From: Alisma plantago-aquatica
Taxonomy: Eukaryota > Streptophyta > Magnoliopsida > Alismatales > Alismataceae
Direction: 5' to 3'
NCBI GenBank assembly: GCA_963693085.1
Contig: OY856409.1
Coordinates: 239,188,558 to 239,252,557 of the forward strand
DNA: 64,000 nucleotides
Position 1 is the stretch's first letter, and every line of letters starts with the position of its first letter. Of the stretch, positions 10,966 to 23,416 are shown piece after piece. Both the position numbers and the translations under genes were made by a program. Below the pieces are notes generated by a model that had not been told where the DNA came from, did no database searches, and saw nothing but the letters and a program-made list of their open reading frames with translations.

Positions 10966-12664
10966 CTACAAACTACAAACTAAAACATCTAGGTCATCTA
11001 TGTCCACATCATCAAAATCATCAGCAGAGGCTTCTGGCTCATAGTCGTTAGCTCCATCTGAAGGTGCAGTAGAGACAACAACATCACCTTCATCACCAGA
11101 ACCACCAACAAAGCCACTAGAACCATCATCCTCAGAGGCCTCCTCATCATCAGGAGCAACTTCCTCATCATCCTGATCTGGCATCTCCTCATCGGTAGAG
11201 GAACCAAAACCACTACTGGGCCATCGGGCATTCTGCTCATCCTAAGACATACCAAGGTCATGTAATTCTTGAGCTTGTGGAAAGGTGGGAGCAGAGGTGC
11301 CACATCTAGCGAGAAAGGAAGAGGTAGGACCAATAGGGAGATGTAGCACAATAAGGGTAGATCCACCAGCAGTAGGGGATGCAACAACAGAAGTAGTAGG
11401 TGGATGGATAGGGTAAAAGTGATCATATGAATAGGATGCATAGTCACCTCTTGGGTAGGGCTGGAAGGCAGGATAGGGATGTGCATAGGAGAGCTTCATG
11501 GTAGACATGATGGCACAAATATCTTGATGCATATGCTCCTGAACCTGAAGGTTATACGCCAAGTGATGCATCATGTAACCCATGAGGGATTCATTTGATA
11601 CATGGAAAGAGGTGCAAGCAAGTCGGGAAAGTTGAGGTGGTGGAGGTGCACATGTGGAGTTATAGGCTCTTAGTGCGGTAGAGGAAGGGATAGGCACAAA
11701 CTTCTGAAGTGTGGTCTCACTGATGCAAACTCCTTTTCGAGCATGTTTGTAGTGAAGGTAATGGAAAAGATATTTTCCAGTCACAGTATGAAAAAGGACA
11801 CAAATCAGGGTTGGGTAGGGTGGGTGGGTACCACGGGTGTTTTTAGAAGAATCAAAATAGGTCATGTGGTGAAGGACATAACGAGGCCACTTGACTCTGA
11901 CATTCTTCAAGATAGATAATATAATCACCGTAGTGTTTTCTGCAATTTTAGTCTGATTTTTCTTGGGATGAATATTGTAGTAAACAACTAGGACGAGTAT
12001 GCAGTTCTTGAGGTCAAAGGCTGAGGTGGGAAGGGTACACTTCTTCCTATATGGAAATTGAGGCTTCTTCAAGAATTTGTGAATATCAAGAAGAGTGAGA
12101 TCATATTTCTTGTAGAAGGCCTCAGAGTCAATTAGGTTAAAATACTCGGGGTAGTCCTTCCTCCAAGTATCAGTCACCTCATTACCTGAGAAAAAGATGT
12201 TTAGGGTATCCTCAGAGACTTGTAATTTCTTATTGGATATCATGGAAGTAAGGACTACTCGAGCCTTAGGAGGGGGTATGAGTGTATCATTATTCCATTG
12301 CAAATTAGCATAGAATTCATGAATGACTTTCATGCTTGTGATGGTATTGTGGTAGCACACATGTTCGACACACAAGGCAGAGAGTTGGTGATCGTATAGA
12401 AACTTGGCTACTTGATTGATAACCCTTTTTCTACGTGGGGATGGCTCAAAAAGGGCACAAAAATAGAAGGAGATCCTAGTACCTATTTAGCGCATTGTTT
12501 GAGACAAAGAAGACATTGTCAAAGGGTATGAGACACGAGTTGGAAGAGGAGGATGGTTCTCTAGATGGGGTGACTCTCTTTCTCCTATTTGACACCATGG
12601 ATACAAAATGAAAGGATGGACAGAACAAAAATGAGGGAAACACCACCACAAACCATCCACACAC
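10966..12664 (-). pseudogene. copia third ORF: plant 'putative transposon protein' (PF20167-like), copy B
   Basis: The longest copy of this ORF. 12664-12476 reads MCGWFVVVFPSFLF, MVSNRRKRVTPS and FDNVFFVSNNALNRY, then stops. A frame change leads to 12375-11242 (377 codons), which has CVEHVCYHNTITSMKVIHEF, YANLQWNND, RVVLTSMISNKKLQVSEDTL and a proline-rich part. A TAG at 11242-11244 separates it from the same-frame acidic tail (10966-11184, rich in Asp/Glu/Ser). The VIHEFYANL block and the following beta-rich core resemble the plant domain PF20167, whose function is unknown. It lies between an LTR and a PPT, so it belongs to the element. The start could be the upstream hydrophobic Met or the Met of MVSNRRKR. 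Family call by eye. Confidence 0.65.
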
Positions 12665-13083
12665 CTAGGGTTGATGGGAAAGAGGTCAAGAAAGGTCGAT
12701 CTAGGTCGAACTAGGGCTAGGGAAAGGAAGGTCAGGGCTAGGCTTGAGAGTTGGAGGTTGGATCGGTCGATTTTTCTCTAGTTGAGAGGGAGAAAAGTCA
12801 TCCTAACCTAACTTATGTTTTCTCCAGTCCATCGATCGATCGTGTTCTATGACTTAGAAAATTGACTGATTGGCTCTTTAAAAAACTCTCAACCACTGAT
12901 CAGTCGAGTTGGCAACTCGAGTGATGGTCCACATGAACTAACTTTAGAAGTCTTGATTTCTATCCATTAGAGTGCTAATTAAATTTAACAAGTCCATTTT
13001 GCATTTTAAACATACTTAGGCACATATCACTCATCATTGGGTACTTTTTTTGTGATAAAACAAGCATTTGTGAAAAATACCCA
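12665..13083 (-). other. Spacer upstream of third ORF copy B
   Basis: Close match to 2966-3371, including the inverted repeat GTCGAGTTGGCAACTCGAG near 12903. At about 13070-13085 it is joined directly to LTR R1 sequence, so gag-pol and the inner end of the LTR are missing in this copy. Confidence 0.6.
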
Positions 13084-13406
13084 GGCTGTGACAAATTTTC
13101 TAAATTGACTTTTGAGTGACCAAACGTTGAAATTAAGTGTCCATGATTTTTTCTCATCTTAGTTACAAGTCATATCATCAATAAAAGTGATTAAAAAATT
13201 AATCTAAGGTCATTTGGAGTGATTTCCCGAAATGCGCACTTGCATTGCTTTTTACTTGAACTTGAACAAGTAAGGGATTGTGTAATTTGATCCTTTTCAT
13301 GAACCTAAAGCCTAAAATCAATCTTGAACAAACATATTAGATACATAGGAATGGAATGATTAAGCCATTGTCAAAATATGGGCAATGTATAACTCTCAAG
13401 TCAACA
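13084..13406 (-). repeat. copia LTR copy R1, inner end deleted
   Basis: The minus strand starts TGTTGACTTGAGAG at 13406 and matches R2 and R3 through TGTGTAATTTGATCC and AAATTTTCTAAATTGAC. It stops where the others go on into the inverted-repeat part. It abuts the spacer of the third ORF. Confidence 0.7.
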
Positions 13407-13697
13407 AAATCTTGGTATTATAGATAGATACCATGTTACCTTGGTAGGAGAGTCAACAAAATCTCCCCCACTAGACTCTTTACGTCTTCATCAAGTATCA
13501 ACTATATGGACTCATAATATATCTGTATTTCAGTGCAAGCCCAAATGGCCCATGTACACCCAACTCCCGACCATGGCTACCAGTGCAAGGGTGTCTCCAT
13601 CAACTTGGATAGCCCTTTATAACATACCTGGACCGCATGGCTCAAAGATTGGCATGCGATAGACCCAAGTTGGCCCCACCTACTAGAGGGGAATTGA
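13407..13697 (-). other. Short internal piece of element U
   Basis: Non-coding on the minus strand, directly downstream of the U primer site. A purine tract AGTGGGGGAGA near 13465 is followed by TGTTGACTCTCC, and ATTTTGTTGACT occurs again about 50 bp later at the R1 start. The piece may hold a short LTR-like end, cut by the copia insertion. No gene is seen. Confidence 0.45.
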
Positions 13698-13708
13698 CTC
13701 TGATACCA
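13698..13708 (-). other. Primer binding site of element U
   Basis: Minus-strand TGGTATCAGAG, two bases inside the LTR end TGTTACA. It matches the 3' end of plant initiator-Met tRNA and shows that the U internal region lies to the left. Confidence 0.7.
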
Positions 13709-14569
13709 TTTGTAACACCTAGCTGTAACACCCCAAATTTTTTACAACACATTCACATGAGTGGATGCATCAATTTCTAACTCATAAAACTAATTGGTGT
13801 CACATAGGTTGAATATCTTGCATCAAGAAAAATTGCAATATAACCATCACATGATCACTTTTCATTTCTCATTCTCAAAGTGTATACATAAAAGGGGATC
13901 TTAATACATAATGAAGACATGGTTCAAAATATAAACATAAGAACTAGCCTTATTACATTAAAACTAATTAAGGTGAATAATGGCACCCTACCAGGGCACT
14001 CCTAGTCTTTTATTAAGTCTTCCATGTCCTTAGCCTGATGTCCTCATCTTCATATACTCTTCATATGCTCTTCCCCAATCATACATTAGAAAAAATCAAT
14101 AATAAGTGGCGTGAGTATTCTAATATATAGATGAGATAACTAGATAAGAAAAGACAGTATGTTATTCTTAAACACTATCCACAAGAAACTAACACTTAAA
14201 ATCTATAGAAAATGTGCACATGAACATAATATATTTCTCTAATCTATGTTATTATCTTTTTACGTGACTTATTCTAGAGACATGTACTCTGGTATATGGG
14301 TCTCGTGACCTGCACTCTAGTGCCTGGGTCATCTTATCTGATTCGACCAACACTAATGGCTTAGGCCTCATGACATGTACTAAGGGCCCGAGTTATGTCT
14401 CTTGAGTTGACTTGCACTAACCTTGGGTCTAACTCCATAATATGATGTCATATTAACTTGAATCTTAATGCATGAATCTTAATGGGTTATTGTCTTGATA
14501 TCTTAGCTTTGAATCTTAATGAAGTATGACACAACAATCTTAGCATGAACTATTGAATCATAGAAAACT

Positions 14570-14574
14570 TATAG
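14570..14574. repeat. Target duplication of S (left)
   Basis: TATAG, repeated exactly at 44476-44480 after the 3' LTR end TAACA. Confidence 0.85.
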
Positions 14575-17500
14575 TGTTATGACTGTAACTGAGCTTAATG
14601 GGTAAGTTAGGGTTTATGTGGATGACTACATGCTTAGTTATATTGGTTATTGATTAAACATGATTAATGATGATATCTCAATCATGATATGTTAAACCTA
14701 ATGAGAACCCCAAGTATGCTATCTCTTTGTATAATTAGGGTTTGAGAAAAATATATACCCTAGTTGGATGAAATTAGGGTTTTCACCAAATAGGCTCACG
14801 TTGGGGAGAATGAGAGAGGCATGCAAAGGAGAATGAAAATGGTAGTTGAAGGATAGGATAGCATGACCATGGTGGGTAGCACAACCATGGTGGGTTGTTG
14901 GTGGCAGGTGCATTCTTGGCCACACTGCCGTTTTGAAAGAATTGAACTATTTAACAACTTTTATACTCAAATATGCTAAAACCAATGCACTACGACCGTG
15001 GTATGCAGCACGACCATGCTAGGTCCATCTTAGCATTGGCTGTGGCAGATAGCATGTCCGTTCTGGGGCATTTTCTCTTCAAATGACTATTCTGCAGATT
15101 TCTGGATAGCAGTGCACTATTCTATTTTTAGTTATTTATTTGTAACTCCAAATGATCTAATATTTTAACTGAATCTTTATACTCAATCAAAAACAACATG
15201 TAAAATTTTCATAATTTTTGGAGAAGGTTTGATCTCTTAAATAGATGAATTACAGTAATATTTTTATGACAGAAAATTCAACTGAAATAAGAGAAAGTAT
15301 AGTGAGGGGTCAATGTGCAATTGACCGAAGCAGCTCAATTGCTCTATATGGTCAATCTAACACACAAGGAGCTCTCATAATTCGTGATTCAATCCAGAGA
15401 AACGAAATCCTAGAGAGAGAGAGAGAGAGGGAGAGTTAGGGTTTGAGAGGAGAAATTGATGGAGATGCTGACCTAGGGTTTTGCGGTCCGAGGAATGATG
15501 AAATCATGTAAGTTTAGCTTCTTTGCATAGAATTTAATGGTGAATCTTCTCTCACATGTCAAGATTGCATCCCTCCTCTTATTTGATCCAAAATGGTATC
15601 AAACTTCCCCTTTTCTCACTCTTTCTTCATAATCCCTCATTTTAAGGATTTCTGAGTTGAAAGGAAGAAGAATCAGGTGAATTGCTAGGAATTTGATATG
15701 AGATCGAGATTTTCAGGTATGAGCTGTGGTTTTATGGTGTTTTCACACCTTTAAACAATATATTGCACAAAAATGGGTTAAATCATCCATAATATTTAAT
15801 TACTTAGTATGCGACTATAAACCCTAAATTGTGTGATTGATCTAAGTTGTTGCAAAATGATATGAAATGTATTCTTCCTCTGTTTGTTTGAATTTCAGAT
15901 GATAAATTCATATTAGAAATGTATACAATACATCCTAATGAGAATTCCCTAAGTATCCACAGAGGTTATAAGAGTAAACTAAAATATAGGGAATTTGTCT
16001 GTGACTAAATTGCTGTATAATTAAATAGAGAAATTTGTTTATCTAGATCCCCTTGATTATGAATGATTGTTTATCTGAATGCATAGTACATATATGTTAG
16101 ATACTACTTTGGATTTTGTGTGATGTGAATAGTGTTTGCTTGATATCTTCATAAAGAGGGTGAAGCCCTATATGAGTGGAAAGTTGGAAATTGTGAATGA
16201 ATATGGTGAAATCCATTTGAAGTGTTTTTCTTGGCATCATAGACTCTATTTATGAAATGTTATTCTTGATTCATAATATCTCAATGAATGGAATGGAAAA
16301 CCCTAATTTAGCTCAATTCGAGGATTTCATACATATGTTGATTGTATATGACTTGTATAAAGCAATCTGTATTTAGTGGATGTTTATGACATAGTAAATC
16401 CTTATGAGAGCCATGTGACAAGTGAATGAGAATGAAACCCTAAGGATAGGATGTTCAATGAATTAAACATTTTGATTACCATGTTCTCAGTATGAGATGC
16501 ACAACCCAAGATTTGGGTCGATGTGCACATTTTCCAAGAAAGTGCAAATAATTTATGGGTGCAAATGACGACTACTCATATGCCAAGTAATTAGCTCTTA
16601 TCAATATTTTAAGATGTTTAATTGCATGATTTTAGTGTATAAGTGCCAAATGGACATGCATTATGTTTATTTAAGTATTTCAGTCTACCTGCATGTATAT
16701 TATGTTGATTTCTCAGTATATTACAGTGTTTGAATATACTGCCCTGCCAAGTTAAGGATGATTTACATGTTGTGTTATAAACTTCAAATAAATAGATGTG
16801 GTACCATAGAGATATCAGAGTCAAGTATAAGTAAGATAAAGGTACAATGTAGAAAGAGCTTTCCAAGAACAATAAAATAATAGACATAGGTGCCCTGAAC
16901 ACCGTAGATTCCCTATGGATGTCTGCACTGTAGGGAGGAAACAATCCACCCTGGCAGCGACCAATATACGGGGATCGGATCGCACCCACAGAGCGTGCGG
17001 GGAGATGAAGCCCTTGAGTAAGTCTCCTAAGAGAAGATAGGTTACCCAACATGAACTGGAGATCCTGGTGGTAACCCAGAGGTACCCACAGAGCGTACCA
17101 AGATGAGGCCCACAGAGCGTCTCCTACCCTCCACCTGTGTACTTAGCCTAGAAGGAGAGGTCCAGTTAAAGGCTAGCTGCCTTAGTCAGACATGATGGTT
17201 CGAGTCAAGCAGACCCAGATTCAGCTCTAGGCTTAGCTTCCCGGGTTTTAAGCTAAGTCTGGTAAGGTGAGATTGTAGTTCGCTACTAGTTTTCATATGT
17301 AGAGTGCACAACATATGATCAGAGCATAATAAAATGAATGAGAGGTCAAACAAGTGTGCACAGTTATTCAATTATTCTTTGTATGTTTCTGAATTATTAG
17401 TTCTCTTTATGATCAATCAAGCATTTCATATATTGATTCACTCTTATAGATATTTAGAGTATCTTGCCATATTTATGATTGTTAGTTATTAGACTCTTTA

Positions 17501-18047
17501 AAGCTTACTGCTGTTATAATTGATATCAATTGCTCAAAACTATATATGTAATTATATCAGTGCTTTAGACTATTTCTTTGAAGTACTCATTCACTGAGCG
17601 AGTAGGTTCACCCCTCTACTCAAAAATTTTAGGGAAACCAAGTGGACTTGAAGAAGGTCAAAGCATCAGAGTAGATCTACCACATGAGTTAAGTATGAGA
17701 TTAGTTAAGTTCAGTCGGTCCCTGTCACTCTAGGTCCTAGTATAGATGTGAGAGCGTTGTAAGTAATGTTTTGTATCTTTGTTTCCTTAATAAGAGAGAA
17801 TGTATCTGATTATCATGTCGTATGTACCTAAGAATGAATGTATGGATGTGTATTGTTTATGCTGAGATCATATTAAAGAAATCAATGTTTAGATTCCCTT
17901 GTAAAGTTAGTTTATGTGGTTCAATGCGAGAAAACAAAGAGTTTGAAAAAGAAGTAAAAAGTTAAGGGTGATCTTTGTATTATGTTAAATCCTCAATTTA
18001 TGCCCTAATCTCATGATTAATGGTAATTGTGAGATTGGGGTGTAACA
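14575..18047 (+). repeat. S 5' LTR
   Basis: 3473 bp, from TGTTATGACTG to GGGGTGTAACA. It aligns throughout with 20814-23416/43584-44475. It includes a GA microsatellite (about 15414-15430), a purine-rich region, and a conserved 130-bp block with CCCACAGAGCGT three times (16985-17115). No coding frame is supported. Confidence 0.88.
16985..17115 (+). repeat. Triple CCCACAGAGCGT motif in S 5' LTR
   Basis: The 12-mer occurs near 16986, 17087 and 17109. The same three positions in the 3' LTR (23225-23375) carry it with one or no change. Role unknown. Confidence 0.6.
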
Positions 18048-18050
18048 ACT

Positions 18051-18062
18051 TGGTATCAGAGC
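18051..18062 (+). other. Primer binding site of S
   Basis: TGGTATCAGAGC three bases after the LTR end; complementary to the 3' end of initiator-Met tRNA. Confidence 0.88.
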
Positions 18063-20799
18063 TTAGTCTGAGTTGTCTGGGACCATTAAGTTAGTAAGTT
18101 AGAGTCATAAGTGTGGCAGATAGGAGATGTTATGATGTTATCTTTGGGGATTTGAGTATTTGGATATCCTGGCCCGATATCTGAGTACTTGGATCAACCC
18201 GTATCAAGCTACTCTGTCTATTCTTTCATGTATACCCTGGCCAGGTATACAGTGGAAGGATGGGCTAGAGAAGAACCATAGAAATATTAGGGTTAAAAAT
18301 AAGATAAGTAACATGAATTAAGAGCATAAATATAAAATGAGATAGAAATTTCATTTCATATTGTTATTTTATTGGAGATGAATAGAAATGCTCTTATATG
18401 TTTGAATTCAGATATTCATTATTTTGAAATATATATGGGTCTTTAAGATTTGTTGTACACTATGCAGTTGTAGCATTTATTGATTACATTCTTTGTATCA
18501 AGTAGACTAGAAATGATCTTTGAATGAGCTTTCCTAAGTGGATAAGTTTTCTTCCACATGTTTGAGATTAATAGGAGTTGGTTAATCTTAAGTAGCTCTT
18601 GGCTTCAAGACTGTAGGTTCAGCCTGGTCTGGATGGCAGGATGCATTACTGGGATCTAATGACTCATATTAGTAACATAACAAGAGTAAATTCTGGACAG
18701 ATTAGATCTAAATTCTAGTATGAATGTATATACTCTAAGATTTTGAAGTATAAGGGAAAGATTGGGATAACTAAGAATCAGTTGGAACTGATATCTGAGA
18801 TCCAACTTTGGGGCCTCATATGAGAAACCCTTAATTGGGAATAAAGGAACACGACATAAGGTTCAGATTAAGTTTAACTATTAGTATTATATGAACTCTA
18901 AATATGAAATAGGAAAAGGATATGAGAAAAGTATGTAAGGGGCCAAGACAGTAAGAATCAATCATGAGGAATGGATTATATAACCGAGTACAATGTTTTT
19001 ATGTACTCCAAAGCAAAGGAAAAATAGAAGAAAAGAGCTAAGTATACAATAAGTACATAGAAGTGAAGAGTCTTCAGAAGAGTTAAAGTGAAGAGAACTA
19101 GATGAGCATGTAAATCATAGAACTAGGATAAGAAACTTTATTGAAACAAAGAGAAATGTTGTAAATAATGAGCTTGATTAAGGAATGAGGGTTATGATAT
19201 AATTGAGAGCATGGAATGTATACCTTTATTAATAAGTTTAATACATTCATCCTTATTACCTTTGGATTCTAAGTCTCTATAGAACAACAAACTAGTTTCT
19301 AAAAGAAGAACAAAATTGTAGCTAAATAAATGAATAAGTCATACAAAGGTAGACTATATTCAGGAAGGAAAACTTGATTGAACGAGAAACTATGTTTCAC
19401 CCATGCATGAGCCGTTTGATTTAAAATGAAGGATATGTAATGTATTAAACATGAGTTGAAACTAGTAGATAGATTATTGATTTAGAATTTCAACTTCACA
19501 TTAGTAGAAGGATAAAAGGAAATATAAGCAACATGATATACATGATCATACACATAAAAGAAGCAACATGATCATAAGAGAAAACTAGAAGTTAAAGATG
19601 ACATGTGGAATAGTAGTATATGGTAAAGGGATTATGGAAACTAAAGAAGGGTTTGAAACATAATGGAGTAATATAGATTATAAAAGAAAGTGGTTGCGAG
19701 ATTCAAGAAAGTGCTAATTAGTCAAGTATCCTTATTGATAATTAATTAAACCTACATATGAGAAATGTATTATTGAATATTTGAAGATAAGAATTCTAAG
19801 TCTCAAAATCATCTTCTCTTTCATATCTTCCTTGATGAGAGCAATGCGGGAATGAAGTGATAAGAAAATGAATCATATATGATGCATAACCACCTTGGTG
19901 GAGACATCTAGTGAATGGAATAATGACACACAATATGATGATGAAACCCTAGAAGGGTAATTGAGAATGTAATCTATCTGAATGGCCAAGTAAGAGAAAG
20001 GAAATTCAATCGATAAGATAAAGAAGACTTTAGTAAAACTTGTGAGATCCAAAGTTTGACTTTCAATATAAGGGAGAAAAGTCACATCAAAATAACGTCA
20101 TGCTACTGATAAGGACCAAAATCTAGAATGTTTAGAGTTGTAGTAGTTCAAGGGATGTCACTAGTGATTTGACCTTAAATACTAGCATCTTTATAAAATA
20201 AGATCATGAGATTTGCACTATGAGAAGTAAACTAGCACTGATAGTAATCCAGGGTTTAAAGATAGCTAATCTGAAAGGTAGATAAACAATATGGAATGTG
20301 ATGGTAATGCCTCACCTTATGCATCCATGATACAATGGGGATGTCATGAGTAGTATTGCACAATTGCTGTTGAATCTAGTCTTCCAACTCAAGATTGTTT
20401 TGCTATTTGAGTAGCACAATAGTAATATTCAAAACAACATGGTAAACTCTCTTTTGTGACTCATAGGTAATATAAAACAATAGAACATATTGAGCCGTAT
20501 GAATTGAGATGGCTGGATCAGATTATCAATGTTGAGGTAACACCTCGAGAGTATGTAAATATTGAAATGGTTGCTTCTCTATCTACTCTATGATTGATTG
20601 TGGCATAGAGAATTTGTTTGTTATCATTGAGAACTATTTTAACATTATGTGATTAGAAAAGAAATAAAGGACTTAACGTTGAAAACTACATTCAAGTATA
20701 AAATACAAGAATGTAATGACATGTAAGATTTCAGAAGCTTAAAATAAACTTTGAATATACTTTGTTTGCATATTTATGTTTTGAGGGAGAAACCTTTTT

Positions 20800-20813
20800 A
20801 AGGGGGGAAGAAT
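20800..20813 (+). other. Polypurine tract of S
   Basis: AAGGGGGGAAGAAT immediately in front of the 3' LTR start TGTTATGACC. Confidence 0.85.
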
Positions 20814-23416
20814 TGTTATGACCGTAACTGAGCTTAATGGGTAAGTTAGGGTTTATGTGGATAACTACATGCTTAGTTATATTGGTCATTGATTAAACAT
20901 GATTAATGATGATATCTCAATCATGATATGTTAAACCTAATGAGAACCCCAAGTATGCCATCTCTTTGTATAATTAGGGTTTGAGAAAAATATAAATCCT
21001 AGTCAGCTGAAATTAGGGTTTTCACCAAATAGGCTAACATTGGGGAGAATGAGAGAGGTATGAAAAGGAGAATGAAAATGGTAGTTGAAGGATAGGATAT
21101 CACGGTCATGGTGGGTAGCACGGCCGTGGTGGGTCGTTGGTGGCACGTGCATTCTTGGCCACATGGCCGTTTTGAAATAATTGAACTATTTACCAACTTT
21201 TATAGTCAAATCTACTGAAACCAATGCACCACAGCCGTGGTATGCAACATGGCCGTGCTGGGTCCATCTTAGCATGGCCATGGCAGCTAGCATGGCCGTT
21301 TTGGGGTATTTTCTCTTCAAATGACTGTTCTGTAGATTTCTGGATAGCAATGCACTGTTCTATTTTTAGTTATTTATTTGTAACTCCAAATGATCTGAAA
21401 TTTTAATTGAAGCTTTATACTCAATTACAAACAACATGTAAATTTTTCATAATTTATGGAGAAGGTTTCATCACTGAAATAGACGAATTACAATAATATT
21501 TTTATGACAGAAAATTCAGCTGAAATAAGAGAAAGTATAGTGAGGGCTCAATGTGCAATTGACCCAAGCAGCTCAATTGCTCTATATGGTCAACCTAACA
21601 CACAAGGAGCTATCATAATTCATGATTCAATCTAGAGAAATGAAATCCTAGAGAGTGAGGGAGATTTATGGTTTGAGAGGAGAAATTGATGGAGATGCTG
21701 ACCTAAGTTTTTGCGGTCTGAGGAATGATGAAATCATGTAAGTTTAGATTTTTTGCATAGACTTTAATGGTGAATCTTCTCTCACATGTAAAGATTCTAT
21801 CCCTCCTCTGCTTTGATCCAAAATGGTATCAAAACTTCCCCTTTTCTCACTCTTTCTTCATAATCCCTCATTTTTAGGGTTTCTGAGTTGAAAGGAAGAA
21901 GAATCAGGTGAATTGCTAGGGATTTGATATGACATCGAGATTTTCAGGGATGAGCTGCATTTTAAGGTGTTTTCACACCTTAGGGTGAGTGGGAACTTCC
22001 TTTAAATAGTATATTGCACGAAAATTGGTTAAATCATCCATAATCTTTAATTTCTTAGTATGTGACTATAAACACTGAATTGTGTGTTTGATCTAAGTTG
22101 TTGCAAAATGATATGAAATGGATTCTTCCTCTGTTTGTTTGAATTTTAGATGATAAATTCATATTAGAAATGTATACAATACATCCTAATGAGAATTCCC
22201 TAAGTATTCACAGAGGTTATAAGAGTAAACTAAAATATAGGGAATTTGTCTATGACTGAAATTGCTGTATAATTAAATAGAGTAATTTGTTTATCTGGAT
22301 CCCCTTGGTTATGAATGATTGTTTATCTGAATGCATAGTACATATATGTCAGATACTACTTTGGATTTCATGTGATGTGAATAGTGTTTGCTTGATATCT
22401 TCGTAAAGAGGGTGAAGCCCTATATGAGTGGAAAGTTGGAAAATTGTGAATGAATATGGTGAAATCCATTTGAAGTGTTTTTCTTGGCATCATAGACTCT
22501 ATTTATGCAATGTTATTCTTGATTCATGATATATCAATGAATGGCATTGAAAACCCTAATTTAGCTCAATTCGAGGATTTCATACATATGTTGATTGTAT
22601 ATGACTTGTTTAAAGCAATATGTATTTAGTTGATGTTTATGACATATTAAATCCTTATGAGAGCCATGTGATAAGTGAATGAGAATGAAACCCTAAGGAT
22701 AGGGTATTCAATGAATTAAGTATTTTGATTACCATGTTCTCAGTATGAGATGCACAACCCAAGATTTGGGTCGATGTGCATGTTTTCCAAGAAAGTGCAA
22801 ACAATTTATGGGTGCAAATGATGATTAATCGTATGCCATGTAATTAAATCTTATCAGTATATTAAGATGTTTAATTGCATGATTTTAGTGTATATGTGCC
22901 AAATGGACATGCATTGTGTTTATGTAAGTATTTCAGTCTGCCTGCATGTATATTATGTTGATTTCTCAGTATATTATAATGTTTGAATATACTGCTCAGC
23001 CAAGTTAAGGATGATATACATGTTGTGTTATAAACTTCAAATAAATAGATGTGGTACCATAGAGATATCAAAGTCAAGTATAAGTAAGAGAAAGGTACAA
23101 TGTAGAAAGAGCTTTCCAAGAATAATAAAATAATAGACATAGGAGCCCTGAGCACCGTAGATTCCCTACGGATGTATGCACTGTAGGGAGGAAACGATCC
23201 ACCCTGGCAGTGACTAGTATATGGGTATCAGATCACACCCACAGAGCGTGCGGGGAGACGAAGCCCTTGAGGAAGTCTCCTAAGAGAAGACAGGTTACCC
23301 AACATGAACCGGAGATCCCAGTGGTAACCTAGAGGTACCCACAAAGCGTACCAAGATGAGGCCCACAGAGTGTCTCAGACCCTCCACCTATGTACTCAGC
23401 CTAGAAGGAGAGGTCA
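20814..23416 (+). repeat. S 3' LTR, left part
   Basis: Matches 14575-17150 of the 5' LTR. CpG-containing phrases are better kept here: CACGGCCGTGGTGG near 21119, where the 5' LTR has CACAACCATGGTGG. It is cut at GGTCA by the T array. Confidence 0.88.
23412..23416. repeat. Target duplication of T (left)
   Basis: GGTCA, repeated at 43579-43583. The uninterrupted S 5' LTR reads GAGAGGTCCAGTTAAAGG at this site (17156-17173). Confidence 0.85.

Larger units (their letters stand above)
10300..13406 (-). mobile_element. Internally deleted copia derivative (element B) sharing an LTR with element A
   Basis: Order on the minus strand: LTR R1, spacer, third ORF, non-coding tail, PPT, then R2, which is also the upstream LTR of element A. 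Compared with A, a segment from the inner LTR to the end of pol is absent. The layout LTR-B-LTR-A is what recombination between LTRs would leave. Confidence 0.6.
18048..20813 (+). other. Non-coding internal region of S
   Basis: AT-rich with no long frame and no gag, protease, integrase or polymerase motif in any frame. The longest listed frame (70 codons, minus, 19873-20085) is not recognisable. Only the last 35 bases look like pol: Phe-Glu-Gly-Glu-Thr-Phe-Leu-Arg-Gly at 20780-20806. Confidence 0.75.

Noticed and set aside
18051..18062. TGGTATCAGAGC sites as parts of tRNA genes.
   Set aside because: Only the short primer complement is present, always just inside an LTR; no tRNA cloverleaf surrounds it.
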